Shown here one piece after another: positions 53,776 to 64,000 of a stretch of 64,000 bases of DNA (position 1 is the first letter of the stretch; each line of letters begins with the position of its first letter). Source of the DNA: Trachythela sp. YZ-2020 (taxonomy: Eukaryota > Cnidaria > Anthozoa > Malacalcyonacea > Clavulariidae). Location of the stretch: NCBI GenBank assembly GCA_016169945.1, contig JADLSH010000185.1, forward strand, positions 496,001 to 560,000, given 5' to 3'. Position numbers and translations under genes: made by a program. Below the pieces are notes generated by a model. That model saw only the letters and a list, made by a program, of their open reading frames with translations. It had not been told where the DNA came from and ran no database searches.

Positions 53776-54734
53776 GTTTTATACTTCAGTTGTGAATATT
53801 TGATGTATTATTCAGCAGATGATGAGATGAGTATTTGTTCTATTTGTTTGGGTGAAGTTTTTGATTCGGAAACGAAAGCCGCCTACAGAAAGGTTAGTTA
53901 ACCGAAGCTTATTTTCGAAGTCGAAAAAGTCCTGTCCAACCGAAGAAAATATTGCAACTGCAACGTTGCTTATGCTTTCGAGTGGTACAAGCCAAGCTGG
54001 TAGAGTATGGATGAAATCTCTGCGGCTGAAACCCTGTCGTACCTTCCTGTTTATATTCTCAGTAAACCGGCTAATAATATGGACAAACTCGAAGAAAATA
54101 CACCGCCTTTGGAAGACCAGCACTCTCCATGTATCAAAGAGTCTATTGATGAAAAGCAGTTATTTCTTGTTCAAGGGACTCCAAGTGCAAATTGTAGTAA
54201 TAGCATGAACAGTCAAGACGCATCACATACTGTAATACTGTACGTATTTTGTAATAATAAATCATATTGAAATATTTCACAGACGACTATCGATTACAAC
54301 AATCTCAGTGCCTACAATGACCGTATGCTTCTCAACAAAGCGGAATTACAAAGACAATTGTTCGTAGCAAATGTCGAAGAGTGCTGCGGCGGTGTATTTT
54401 CTTCGCCGAGTTTGTCCATATTATTAGCCGGTTTGCTGAGAATATAAACAGGAAGGGACGAAAGGGTTTCGGCCGCAGATATTTCATCCATACTCTAGCC
54501 AGCTTGGCTTGTACCACTCGAAAGCATAAGCAACGTTGCAGTTGCAATATTTAGACAGGACTTTTAGAGAGGACTTTTTCGACTTCGAAAATAAGCTTCG
54601 GTTAACTAACCTTTCTGTAGGCGGCTTTCGTTTCCGATTCAAAAACTTCACCCAAACAAATAGAGCAAAATTTATCTCATCATCTGCTGAACAATTCATC
54701 AAATATTCACCACTGAAGTATAAAAACTTACCAA

Positions 54735-55010
54735 CTCTTTACTCCGTGTTGCTGGTATTGGATCAGGGTTCTCTGTCGTCGGACCTTGCTCGCCAACAAA
54801 AGGAAGACTGCAGATGTAACTTGAGCAGTTAAAACTATCACCGCGATGGCATGCATCAATCCACCATGAGCGTTTTTCTTTGCTCTTTTTTGGCATAGGA
54901 AAATGAAAAACTTTACTGGGTCACCATTTGCATTCTTTATCATACGTTGTGGGTAACGAGAGTCATTTTCGCACGTACCCCACGGACATTTTTTGGTAGC
55001 GACCATATTG
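54735..55010 (-). pseudogene. THAP zinc-finger region, right arm
   Basis: The minus strand reads VATKKCPWGTCENDSRYPQR with the first two zinc-binding Cys (CPWGTC). Then come ANGDPVKFFIF and, after a frameshift near 54890, RSWWIDACHRGDSFNCSSYI and CSLPFVGEQGPTTENPDPI. The THAP core normally ends CSxHF; here the position of the last zinc ligand His is Pro (CSLPF). With the frameshift this copy could not form a working zinc finger. It is better preserved at its N-terminus than the left-arm copy. Confidence 0.7.
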
Positions 55011-55239
55011 AATAGACTATATATTATGTTCGAACATTAATCAGCTTGTCCGAACTCATGGTGTTTGTTTACATTTTGGTCACGTGTTTGTAACACGTGT
55101 TTTTAGAGTCGAAAAGGTGAATTAAAATTTCCCGCCGTACGAAGACATACGACGAAGGCGACTATTCCCAGTCTATCGCGGACAAAATAAGTCTTCGTAC
55201 TTCGTTGTCTTGCTCAAACTCTCTACTAATAGGTATTTC

Positions 55240-55480
55240 GTCCGTCTTACCGGCTATAACGAGGTCAATACGGCAAGACCGAGGTTTGATATTTTACCGT
55301 AAAGACCGAAAGTAGTATAATAAGTAGTTTATTAGATGGTTTGTTTCTGCTGTAGGGCATTAAATATTTCGTAATGCCCCCCGGGGGCATTACGTGATTT
55401 TCCGGAACTCTGATTAGCCAATCATCGCGTAAACTACAGGAACTAGCGCTTGCTATATGATAAAATATATATAAGCGTGT
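55240..55480 (+). mobile_element. hairpin MITE family, truncated copy C
   Basis: Begins inside the hairpin (gaggtcaatacggcaagacc), continues tttgatattttaccgtaaag and gtttattagatgg, and ends aactagcgcttgctatatgat. Its right part matches copy A closely (ttccgga...ctgattagccaatcat...cgtaaactacaggaact). Confidence 0.75.
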
Positions 55481-55828
55481 TTTGGTTCACGAAAATTTTC
55501 AAAGAGAGTTCTCGATATCATAGCTCGCTCTACAGCCTGTTTCAATACACGATCATCAAATGGCGAGGATTTCGAAAGATTTTCATTCCTTTACTTCTGT
55601 AGGTTTTGCGTATACGAAACTGCGTGTTTTATGATTGACCACGTTGTGGTGAAATCTTCTTAGTTTTTTTTCAATTTCCAAATATATTTCGAAAGTTCGG
55701 AGTCATTTTAGTATCTTTTGCGTTGAAAAAATTTAAAGTGATTACGGTGTCACTCTTTAAATGTGCTTGCAGTCATGCCAATGTAGTGTTTAGTGTTGTT
55801 CGTGCTTTGTTTGCCTCAACATTTGCCG

Positions 55829-56263
55829 CTATATACTTATGTTGATCGTGCATTGTTTCTGAAGTGGGCATGCGTTCTCATCTCTGCAATTGCAACTGTT
55901 TGCGTCATTGCTAGCTGTCTGTGGCTGCTTTTTCCTAATTATGAGTGCATTGTGCCTAGTGATTATGGACTTGACATTTTTCATGCAACTATAGCTGACC
56001 TTAACTGTGTTCCTGTTAAAAAATTTACGTAGTTTGTGGCTAGGTGGAAAATGCTTGGCAATTAAGCTGACAAAATCGCGTCCTATATTTGTTCTGACGC
56101 TCTTACTAAATGGAGAATTAAACCAAATGATATTGCCGTGAATATTTCTGCTCTTTTGTTGTGGTGGTTGATGCGTGTAGTCGAGAATCTGCACCAATTT
56201 ATCAAAATGCACTAAGGCACAGTAATTTGAACCACACACTTGACTACATGTATCAACCGCCAC
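55829..56263 (-). pseudogene. Penelope-like element ORF fragment, minus copy
   Basis: A minus-strand frame of 144 codons reads ILDYTHQPPQQKSRN, IHGNIIWFNSPFSKSVRTNI and SLIAKHFPPSHKLRKFFNRN. It continues TVKVSYSCMKNVKSIITRHN and ANSCNCRDENACPLQKQCT. This IIWFNPPFS...NRNTVKxSYSCMPN...CNCR...CPL pattern is the linker between reverse transcriptase and the GIY-YIG nuclease in Penelope-like elements. Cys residues in CNCR...CPL may bind zinc. Neither the RT core nor the nuclease is present. Its 5' end abuts the oppositely oriented copy at 56161. Confidence 0.75.
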
Positions 56264-56645
56264 AACAAAAGCGCAGAAATAGGCACCGCAATATCATTTG
56301 GTTTAATCCTCCATTTAGTAGGAGTGTCAGAACCAATATAGGACGCAATTTCGTCAGCTTAATTGCCAAGCATTTTCCACCTAGCCACAAACTACGTAAA
56401 ATTTTAACAGGAACACAGTTAAGGTCAGCTATAATTGCATGAACAATGTCAAGTCCATAATCACTAGGCACAATGCAGGAAAAACCTGCCACAGACACTT
56501 AGCAATGACGCAAACAGTTGCAATTTCAGAGATGAGAACACATGCCCACTTCAGAAACAATACACCACCAAGGACATAGTATACAAGGCAACTGTTACCA
56601 CAAGCAACACGAACAACAATAAACACTATATTGGCATGGCTGCAG
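56161..56645 (+). pseudogene. Penelope-like element ORF fragment, plus copy
   Basis: Reads TLDYMYQPPQQKRRN, RHRNIIWFNPPFSRSVRTNI and LIAKHFPPSHKLRKIL in one frame. It then shifts to MNNVKSIITRHNAGKTCH-type sequence and later frames. Near 56615-56645 the frame reads TNNNKHYIGMAAG before a stop, which fits the start of the GIY-YIG nuclease domain (the YIG motif) where homology ends. It mirrors the minus-strand copy at 55829-56263. The two overlap head to head around 56170-56260. Confidence 0.75.
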
Positions 56646-57800
56646 GATAAAAAAGATGGACATTGAAAATATACTGATATATATATTCTAGTGACAATGG
56701 CCGATTTGATTTAGAATATAACAATATTTCAGCCAAAATTTTGGTGATGCACAGAATAAACAAAATAATATAAACATAAGCTGCTAATCTTACTGCACAA
56801 GCCCCCAAGAGGATCACTGTCTTAGAATGGGCTTTTTGTGTTTTCTTTTGTGTGGAATAAACAATATCGTTACAAGGCTTGGTTCAAGTTGAACTTCACT
56901 ATAGCGTTCAACAATACACAGGATATATTGACCGATCATGTCGAATACCCCACCAGCGATTCAGTCAAATCTGACAAATAGCGTGAGCCCGTAGGAGAGA
57001 AGGCTCTCTTTAATCAACCAATCACAAAACCGGTATAAGAGCCCAAGATTGCGAAAACCGGACAAACCCCAACGAATATCAGTTAAAATGGCGGATATCC
57101 ATGAAAATTTTAAAAATGTACAATTTTTTAATATTATCTAACTGCGCAATTGTTGACGATTCCTACATTCGCCCAGTTGTAAGTGTTATATCTGTCCCGT
57201 TTATGCAGTTTCATTGCGAAGTGTGATATCTTTGCCGATTATATGCAGTTTAACTAACTTGCTTTGTCTCTATCTTCCTCATATAATAAAAATTGCATCC
57301 CTCAAAATGCGTGTATTTCTAAATTTAAATTATTTTGCTTTTAAATGTTGGAAACTTCGCAAGATGGGTTATGCAGTAGTACTACAGAAACAATGGGGTA
57401 TGAAACATGGGCTGGTGAGACCTTTTTCCATTAGTCGTAAATATTTTTTGTTATCCATCAATAAGACTTAAATCCCAGGGAAATATTATTTTAAACTTCT
57501 TAGACTTTGTTCTAAGGTTGAAATATTCATTCATTCCGCTGGCTCATGGCAAATATATAAACGAATGCTCTGATTGCTCGAGAAGGAAATCCCTGCTTGC
57601 TGTTTTTATACCAAAATTGTATTTTACTGTTCTGAGAGTGTTGCCAGAAGATATGAAGTCTTTTGGATATATTACTACAACGCTGAACTGTTATTTCACG
57701 AGTTAAATATAGCCTATGCGATATTGTGCGGAGTTTCGAACAAAATTGAAAATTAATGGCGCGTGATATGAAAAAGCATAAGAAAATTTATTATATTACC
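56646..57800. other. no supported gene
   Basis: Short frames at 57214-57471 and 57518-57756 on the plus strand have no recognisable motif and are interleaved in different frames. Part of this may be intron of the minus-strand gene whose exon is at 57801-58097. Confidence 0.35.
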
Positions 57801-58097
57801 GTCATAAAAACACATCTTTGTGTGCATACGCATCCTTTCCTGATAGTAATCTTTCTCTGCTTCACAACATGGTGAACCAATCTCTCGTCGGCTTTCATTT
57901 AAACATTTTTCTTGCCATTCTTTCACGTCTTTTTTGAGTTCGTTCAAGCGTTTGTCACAAAACGGAATATCTTTATTACAAAGGATCAAAGTTCCACCAA
58001 AATATATCAAGATAATTAAGCCGATTGTCATTTTCGTTGAAATTAGAAGAATTCTCCTCATCTCTGTGTAATATGCTTGTGCTAGTAGACCGATCAT
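57801..58097 (-). CDS. likely host exon: type II single-pass membrane protein
   Basis: Acceptor CTTTATCCAG just before 58097 and donor G|GTAATA at about 57800 delimit a 297-bp exon, 99 codons, without stops. It begins MIGLLAQAYYTEMRRILLIS. A hydrophobic segment follows (MTIGLIILIYFGGTLILC, residues about 24-41). Next is a Lys/Glu-rich, probably helical region (KRLNELKKDVKEWQEKCLNE) with several Cys (FCDKR, SPCCEAEKD, KMCFYDG) and a charged stretch up to the splice donor. A short N-terminus, one membrane helix and a coiled-coil-like Cys-containing ectodomain suggest a type II membrane protein, for example a ligand stalk. No family is named. Unlike its surroundings, it has no sign of decay. Confidence 0.55.
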
Positions 58098-58099
58098 CT

Positions 58100-58744
58100 G
58101 GATAAAGATATAACAATAATGTATTCTATTTTAGACCAGCTACAAACATTTTCCGAAACAAAATAATTATTGTTAGCACTGTTAAACCTGGTAAATTGGT
58201 CTCTAACGACATTATCGTTTTATTAAAACTGTAGTATTGGTATAATAGTACTGTCTATGTTATAGTTGGTTTAAAACGAAATAATATCTGTTTGTATCAC
58301 AACAAAAACATTGCTCTTTACTACTTTAGTTGGAAATAATCATACGTACTGACAAAATTCCACTATATATATATATGGTGGAATTAAAGGAAGGAATCAG
58401 ATTTCATTAAAAGAAGCAATATTGCAACTGGTGGGATAATTTTTAACTGTCGTTTTGAATGTCGTTGTCACTTCCCCTAAATTTAACCGACATATGGTTA
58501 ACTTTGTTTTTCCTATTCATCATCTATAGTGATCTTGACGTTGAAGCTTACGTGTTGACACGACACATAAAACTAACAAGCCTTATGCAGGGTAAAAAAT
58601 GGTCTCAGTAGGGCCGAGATCGAAGCAACGTTTGGCATCGTCATTTTGAAATAGTAATGCCGTTGACAGCTATCATAAGTTTTGAGATTGTTGGAAAATA
58701 AACGAAAGATTAATAGTTTTGCATTTTTTTAATGAAATTGAACT
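58100..58744. other. non-coding spacer
   Basis: AT-rich sequence, possibly upstream intron of the minus-strand gene at 57801-58097. A short (at)n run lies at about 58362. No other feature. Confidence 0.35.
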
Positions 58745-60895
58745 GTGTGTCACATTTGGGTGTCGACACTATCAGGTCGTGTTACCCTGGAGAATGTATC
58801 CAAATCAACTTGCAAACAATAGGCCCATGGCAGAACACCGAGTTGGCTTACACAAGAAACGACTTCAGAAGGAACCAGTAATGAAGTAATTCATGAACGA
58901 TTTGCTGAGCAAGGGTTATGCTAGGCGAGTGGAAGATAAAGACCAAGGACTACTAAAAACCCAGTGGTATCTACCACGCCACCCAGTGTTCAATCATCGA
59001 AAGCCCGACAAGATGAGAATAGTTTTCGATTGTTCTGCTAAGCATCGCAATACGTCTTCAAACGGCCAATTTTTACAGGGGCCAGACTTGTCTAACTCAC
59101 TCGCCGGCGTGCTGACTAGATTCAGGGAAAAACGTGTGGCGTTAATGTTGGATATAGAGTCGATATTTCACCAAGTACGTGTTCGTCTTGGCGACTGTAG
59201 CGCTTCGAGGTTCCTGTTGTGGCCGGATGGCGATCTAGACTGCGGAAGCGACTAGAGCCTGCTGAGTAGTTCGAGATGAGAGTGCACCTGTTCGGAAGTT
59301 CTTCGTCTCCAAGTTGCGCGAATTTAGCAGAACTGCGCAAGAAAACAAAAACGATTTCGACCCTCAAGACATCTAGACTGTCGAGCGAAATTTCTACGTT
59401 GACGACTGTTTAAAGTCAGTAGAATCCGATCTCATATGCGAGCTCATAGCGAGGAGAGAGTTCAACCTACCAAGTGGACCCCAGATTTGAGAAGGGTGTT
59501 GGAGTCTTTAGCGCGATCAGAAAGATCCGAGCAAGTCAAGAATTTGAATTTCGATAAACTACTCGTGGAAAGAGCACTTGGCGTACAATGGAACGTGTCC
59601 TCAGATAAGTTTGGATTTAGTATTTTCGTGAGGGACCATCCTGCAAGCAAACGTTGCATTTTATCTGTAGTCAGTTCGGTTAACGAGCCTCCTGGGATTC
59701 ATTGCCCATTCGTCCTTAAAGCAAAGTAGATTTTGCAGGATTTATGTCGGAAGAAATTCGGTTGGGATGATTAAATTCCGGATGAATTCCTGGCTCGTTG
59801 GCAAACCTGGTTGAAGGAACTGCCAAACCTTGAACAACTGGAGATCTACATCATTACAATCAACGGCTAAACGGTCCGGAATTTCTTCATCAACCTAGCT
59901 CATCCTGGCCACAGAGGCCAGACGATATCAATCTAGACACCCCCGACGTTGATCCAGAGGTAAAGAGAGGAACCAGCAACATTCACAAACGAAGTATCTA
60001 TCCCTGATCCATTTATAGCAACAATGAAGCGGGGTAAACATGGTGTCGCCTTAAAAGGGTAGTAGCATGATTGCTGAGATACAGGATGAAACTGCAACAT
60101 CGTATCAACCAGAAGGAGAAATCAGGTATCGGACAAACTAGAAAAATCGATCCCCTAAGCGTAACGGAATTGAAGAAAGCCAAAACAGAAATAGTCAAAC
60201 ACGTTCAGAGCGAAAGCTTTAAGGAGGGAAATACCAACTGAAGAAGGAAAAGCAAGGGCGCAACTACAACCGAAAGTTAAACCTTAAGAAATTTAACGGT
60301 GATGGACATCATCGAAATGCACCAATCGACAGCGAAGCAAGACACCCTGCTATTCTTCAATGAAACCATCACCTTGTCGAACTTATCATTGAGTACTATC
60401 ACTACATCTCGGGTCATTTAGGAGTGAAATACACTCTTTCCTTCGTCAGAGAGAATTATTGGATCATAAACAGAAGAGCTACCGTGAAGAAAATCCTGAA
60501 CGAGTGCTATAGCTGTAGAAAGCGACAGTTATCCGCCTCCCAACAGAAGATAGCTGATCTTTCTAAGGACAGAATAACTTGCTGACCCATGCACCATTCA
60601 CTTACAATAGAATTGATTGTTTTGAGCCCTTCGAAGTAAAACGAGGACGAAACAATGTCAACAGATATGGCGTACTGTTGACTTGCCTAACCGTCCGAGT
60701 AATTTATATTGAGGAAGCAAGCTTGTTAGATACCGAGTCGTTCATCAACGCCATCCGACGATTAATTACAAGGGGACAGCCTAAGGAGATCCGTACAGAT
60801 AATGGAGAAAACTTTGTTAAAGGGGAGACGGAATTCCGACTAGCTGTGAACGAGTGGAACCAGGCACATATACACGACTTTCTCTATTGTTAAAG
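58745..60895 (+). pseudogene. BEL/Pao retrotransposon pol remnant
   Basis: Plus-strand pieces follow the order of BEL/Pao Pol. First comes [71 protein letters not shown] and [14 protein letters not shown] (motif A). Then, after frameshifts, VHLFGSSSSPSCANFALRK and the catalytic FYVDDCLKSV at about 59390-59420. The connection and RNase H regions follow in poor condition. Next are the integrase zinc-binding end (CYSCRKRQLSASQQ) and the core domain IDCFEPFEVKRGRNNVNRYG (first Asp) and EIRTDNGENFVKGE (second Asp). It stops at 60895 before the catalytic Glu. There are many stops and shifts, and no LTRs or protease were recognised nearby. Confidence 0.88.
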
Positions 60896-61979
60896 AGTGA
60901 TGACCGCGACGGCTATTGTTAACATTGCGAATTGGAATTAGTTCAGTTCATCATTATTACTATTAGTTAAGTTTGCTGCATTGTCGTGTAGCCGTAAGAT
61001 TTTCCAATTTTCCCTTGTACCAATTCCTTTACCAATAGCTAAATAGCTTAATATAGTCCCGCCTTCCCCCGCCAGGAAATTCGCCAATCTAATGGGGCGA
61101 ACTTTCTAGGAAATTTGACTCGGGGAGGGCAAAATTCGTAGGAAATTCGTCACCCTTGCGAATTTTTTAGTTGGAGGGGGGATTTCATGTGATCATGACA
61201 CGGGCAATTCCATGAAAGTGCGCAGAGCCCGTTTGTTTCTCATTGTATGAAAATATGCACAATTTTAAGCAAAACAAAATATCTTAGGACTCAAGTGGTG
61301 TTAATCAAGTATATCTTTGATTTTTTATTTATGGTTTTTACCTACATATATTGCGATTTATTATGCTTAATATGTAGGCTTTTACATTACGAAAATAGGA
61401 TATCAATACTACATGATAGTACGCAAGGTAACAAGCTTATCGTGACATACTAAAGTGGGTCTTGATCGTTAATATTATGTTTAATGTGTGTTTCATTCGA
61501 AGATTTCATGAATAATATTTCATGCAGATTTTGTGCGAATTATCTGAAATTTTGATCTACCCGCGCTGGACAAGTCAAAGTCAATGAGAATTTTTGCGTA
61601 TACATATACATGAAGACGATTAAGCGCTGAGTATATAATTATGGCATCACTATATATTCGTTGATATTAATTTACAAGACGCGTATTGTAGCTAAAACCT
61701 CTTTATACAGCTAAAAAAGCATACAATCCGTACGAAGTATTCTAATTTCTACCTTAGTAATCGTTTAACTAGGTTTTCCTCAAATTGTTTCATGAATACA
61801 AATCTGACAAGACGAAGTATTTTCGAACAGAGGCTAAATTGTACCTTGAATATGTCATAAAATATCACGTTTTTTAGGCTTCTGCTGCTACCTATATATG
61901 CTTTATATATGTTCGGACCAATACCTCTCGGTCAGGTCCCGTGATTAGGCAACGCCGGAGACTGAACTAAGTTAAAATT
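60896..61979. other. no supported gene; GC-richer repeat at 61060-61200
   Basis: 61060-61200 carries cgccaggaaattcgccaat and variants (gaaattcgtc, gcgaattttt). Weak inverted relationships are visible but no clean terminal repeats. Confidence 0.35.
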
Positions 61980-62165
61980 ATGGCTGAACTAAGTAAGTTT
62001 AGTATACAGAAGATTAAATCTGAACTCAAACGACGAGGATTACCTACTAAAGGAAATAAAGACAATTTGGAACGAAAAATTGCCGCAGTCTTAGCGAAAG
62101 AAGCCACTGGTGAGGGAGAAATTTCAGATATCGAAGAAAACCCAGCAACTGGAAGTGAAAATTGA
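61980..62165 (+). CDS. SAP-domain small ORF, possible retroelement Gag start
   Basis: ATG at 61980 in AAAATTATGG context starts MAELSKFSIQKIKSELKRRG, a good SAP motif (helix, then LPTKGNKDNLERKI, second helix). An acidic tail (EGEISDIEENPATG) and a stop at 62163 follow. SAP domains bind AT-rich DNA and occur in chromatin proteins, and also at the N-terminus of some retroelement Gag proteins in cnidarians. A second frame immediately downstream (62188-62500) reads LIRRKEKLLKLHIKIVFGSI, HELNESSDRDTVMQRVDIRA and, after one stop, VENEAEAWISCLNNVDDGID. This is helical and Gag-like, which favours a broken retroelement ORF. Confidence 0.5.
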   Translation: MAELSKFSIQKIKSELKRRGLPTKGNKDNLERKIAAVLAKEATGEGEISDIEENPATGSEN

Positions 62166-62510
62166 TATGTACTAATAACTATGCTTTAGACCTAATAAGG
62201 AGAAAGGAAAAATTACTTAAACTTCACATTAAAATTGTTTTTGGATCGATACATGAGTTAAATGAGAGTTCAGACAGAGATACGGTTATGCAGCGTGTTG
62301 ACATTCGAGCTGAACTTATTGCTTCTGTTTCTGAACATTAAGTTGAGAATGAGGCTGAAGCATGGATAAGTTGTTTAAATAATGTGGATGATGGTATAGA
62401 CCTTGCTCAGGCCATAGTCAATAGAATACAAAGTTATGAAGCTCAACGAAAATACAGTAGAACTCATTATCTAGATTCAATATTGCAATCTGCAGTATAG
62501 GCTACATCAT
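62166..62510 (+). pseudogene. continuation of the SAP ORF, helical Gag-like segment
   Basis: Open in one frame apart from a TAA at about 62339, with regularly spaced Leu/Ile and charged residues and an ending AQRKYSRTHYLDSILQSAV. It lies right after the SAP ORF in a different frame, so a frameshift or spliced intron separates them. Function is inferred only from position and helical character. Confidence 0.35.
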
Positions 62511-64000
62511 AACGCGGTTATCTTGCTACTCAAATTGCAGATAGAGAAGTATTATCTGCATGCCGAACTGTTTTATTGTGCGTATATGTAAAACGCAACA
62601 ACGATGGAACAGTGTTGAATACTCTGAAAGTAATATCTTTACATTAAGGTACTTGTTATGCATGCATCATTCAGCGGGCAATTCTATTCCGAATGAAAAC
62701 ACGTCATTAGATGATGCAGAGTCCAACGGAAACCAAACGAAATATATTTACACTTGGTAGCTATATAAATTCAATCTAAGCTGCTCCTCTCAGGTCCAGA
62801 AAAACTACCTCTTTATGGCAAATTTGTTGCAGTAGACAAAGTGGGCTTACCCCCAGTGGGCTTACCTCTCACATGATACTGAGACAAATTGTAAGTCACA
62901 ACTTCATAAAGAGCAAATGAAACTCCGATGATGAATTAGAAATGCATACAATATGCACTAACCATGCATTGCATATAAGCAGTGGCGAAGCTAGCCATGC
63001 CACTGGTGATACTATGCTAATATAATGAACGAATGTGCACTAAGCATTCAAAACGGACACTTTTCAGGAAATTATTAGTATATATTTGAGAATGAGTGCA
63101 AACTTAGCTTCGTTGCCGTGATCAGCACTATTCTTGCCAAGTGCACCTAATAGAAGAACAGCTCCTTTAAACGTTCTTGTATATTATGACTCTATAAGCA
63201 TAATTATATACATGAATATTCAGGATTCCATATTTTTCATTTCGTCGAAAATCAAATCAAACGTGGCCTTGAATTTAATTATAGGTATTATTCTACAATA
63301 GTTTGCCGTGGCTTGTATCTAAACTACCTGTATAGAAGTTTAAGCATTTAGGTTATACATGCAGACACCAGTTTTAAAACACTGTTTGCTTAAACAGTCC
63401 CATTTGTAGTCAAGTATTCTTCTATATATGAGTTATTCTTTCACCACGAGAGTTTCCACAGTAAAAGGTACAATATATGATCTTGCTATATGCAAGGAAT
63501 ACTCAAATCCTTGCTTAGAATCCTTAATATCATGAGGCTTGTACGGAGTTGAATATTATTAATGTGAAAACATTACAAAATATATAATACCATTAACATT
63601 TTATCTAATGGCTCAATTTCATTAAAGAAAAAAATTGAATATTAACACGAGAATTTGCTTACATTCAAACAATGTTATATACCCTACCTTAATTTGACTG
63701 TTGTGTTCCTTTTGAAGATAGTATTATTTCTTCAGTATAGATAATATTATGTTACACATATATATAGGCCAGCTGCACTCAAGTCTCAACTGAACGTGAG
63801 TGAAGCTTATGCCGCTATTTGGATACTGAAATTTAAATTTGTACCCCCACTCAATAGAGAAAGTGTGGATGAATTTCAATAGAAATTTTTGACATTGGTA
63901 TGACAACACACTTAAACTACTCAACGATCATGAAATTTTGAAAAGTTTTTACTGCGTACAGCCGAGTACAAATGTATAGTTTTTGTGATTCAGGCAACAC
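62511..64000. other. no supported gene
   Basis: A + frame at 62560-62760 and a - frame at 63724-63924 have no motifs. gtggcgaagctagccatgcc near 62983 is a phrase seen in several animal repeats, but no boundary could be drawn. Confidence 0.4.

Larger units (their letters stand above)
53367..55123. mobile_element. 1.76-kb THAP-domain foldback element
   Basis: Left arm about 53367-54130 and right arm about 54375-55123 are inverted copies, beginning aattcaccttttcgactcta and ending with its complement. Beyond these points the flanks stop matching, so the ends are sharp. Both arms carry a THAP-type zinc-finger coding region and the following linker. The centre of about 245 bp is unique. P-element-type transposons encode THAP at the N-terminus of their transposase, so the arms may be duplicated 5' parts of such an element. 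Confidence 0.85.

Noticed and set aside
53367..55123. Fold-back sequencing or assembly artefact
   Set aside because: The arms differ at many positions and by indels, and flanking sequence differs at both ends, so two real diverged copies are more likely.
55793..56032. Plus-strand hydrophobic ORF (possible membrane protein)
   Set aside because: It is the antisense of the Penelope-like fragment; the same hydrophobic reading recurs antisense to the other copy.

Overview
This is a eukaryotic, AT-rich, intron-containing window made almost entirely of mobile-element remains. The element mix suggests a marine invertebrate, most likely a cnidarian: Harbinger with a Myb-like partner gene, a Ngaro-type tyrosine-recombinase retroelement, BEL/Pao, Penelope-like, CR1/Jockey-group LINEs, piggyBac, hAT, a THAP foldback and many MITEs. 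This is an inference from element families; no species-diagnostic gene was seen. There are no rRNA genes, functional tRNAs, CRISPR arrays or bacterial signals.

Layout. 1-8.4 kb: a possible repeat-rich exon, a 19-bp minisatellite, a LINE reverse-transcriptase fragment inside a 125-bp tandem array, and a broken piggyBac transposase with an intron and a later insertion. 8.4-22.6 kb: a broken hAT transposase, two minus-strand LINE remnants, a LINE 3' end and several MITEs. 22.7-33.5 kb: a nested locus. A tRNA-like SINE is split by a 10.84-kb Harbinger element with 24-bp terminal inverted repeats and an AAT target duplication. It carries a DDE transposase on the plus strand and an intact Myb-like gene on the minus strand. 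Its middle holds MITEs and a 6.8-kb Ngaro-like retroelement with SGNH hydrolase, Gag, RT/RNase H and tyrosine recombinase, with split direct repeats in A1-B1-A2-B2 order. 33.9-43.7 kb: another LINE, MITEs, an inverted repeat around a RecQ-helicase-like fragment, and a 2.74-kb foldback element with arms of about 720 bp. 44-48 kb: at least one likely host exon (LDL-receptor class B propeller, minus strand), a zinc-ribbon-like ORF and tRNA debris. 48.2-50.6 kb: a compact minus-strand cluster of small ORFs that looks virus-like, with an inverted partial copy across a hexanucleotide satellite. 50.8-55.1 kb: a second, decayed Harbinger gene pair and a THAP-domain palindrome. 55.8-56.6 kb: two Penelope-like fragments head to head. 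57.8-58.1 kb: a likely host exon for a single-pass membrane protein. 58.7-60.9 kb: BEL/Pao pol remnant. 62 kb: SAP-domain ORF.

How the parts relate. The Harbinger transposase and Myb-like protein would act as a pair, and the Ngaro ORFs as a retroelement set, but stops and frameshifts break most of them. The intact-looking ORFs are the SGNH hydrolase, the Myb-like gene and the second exon of the first Harbinger transposase. The strongest candidates for something undescribed are the small-ORF cluster at 48.3-49.6 kb and the concentration of long inverted repeats between 36.8 and 56.6 kb.
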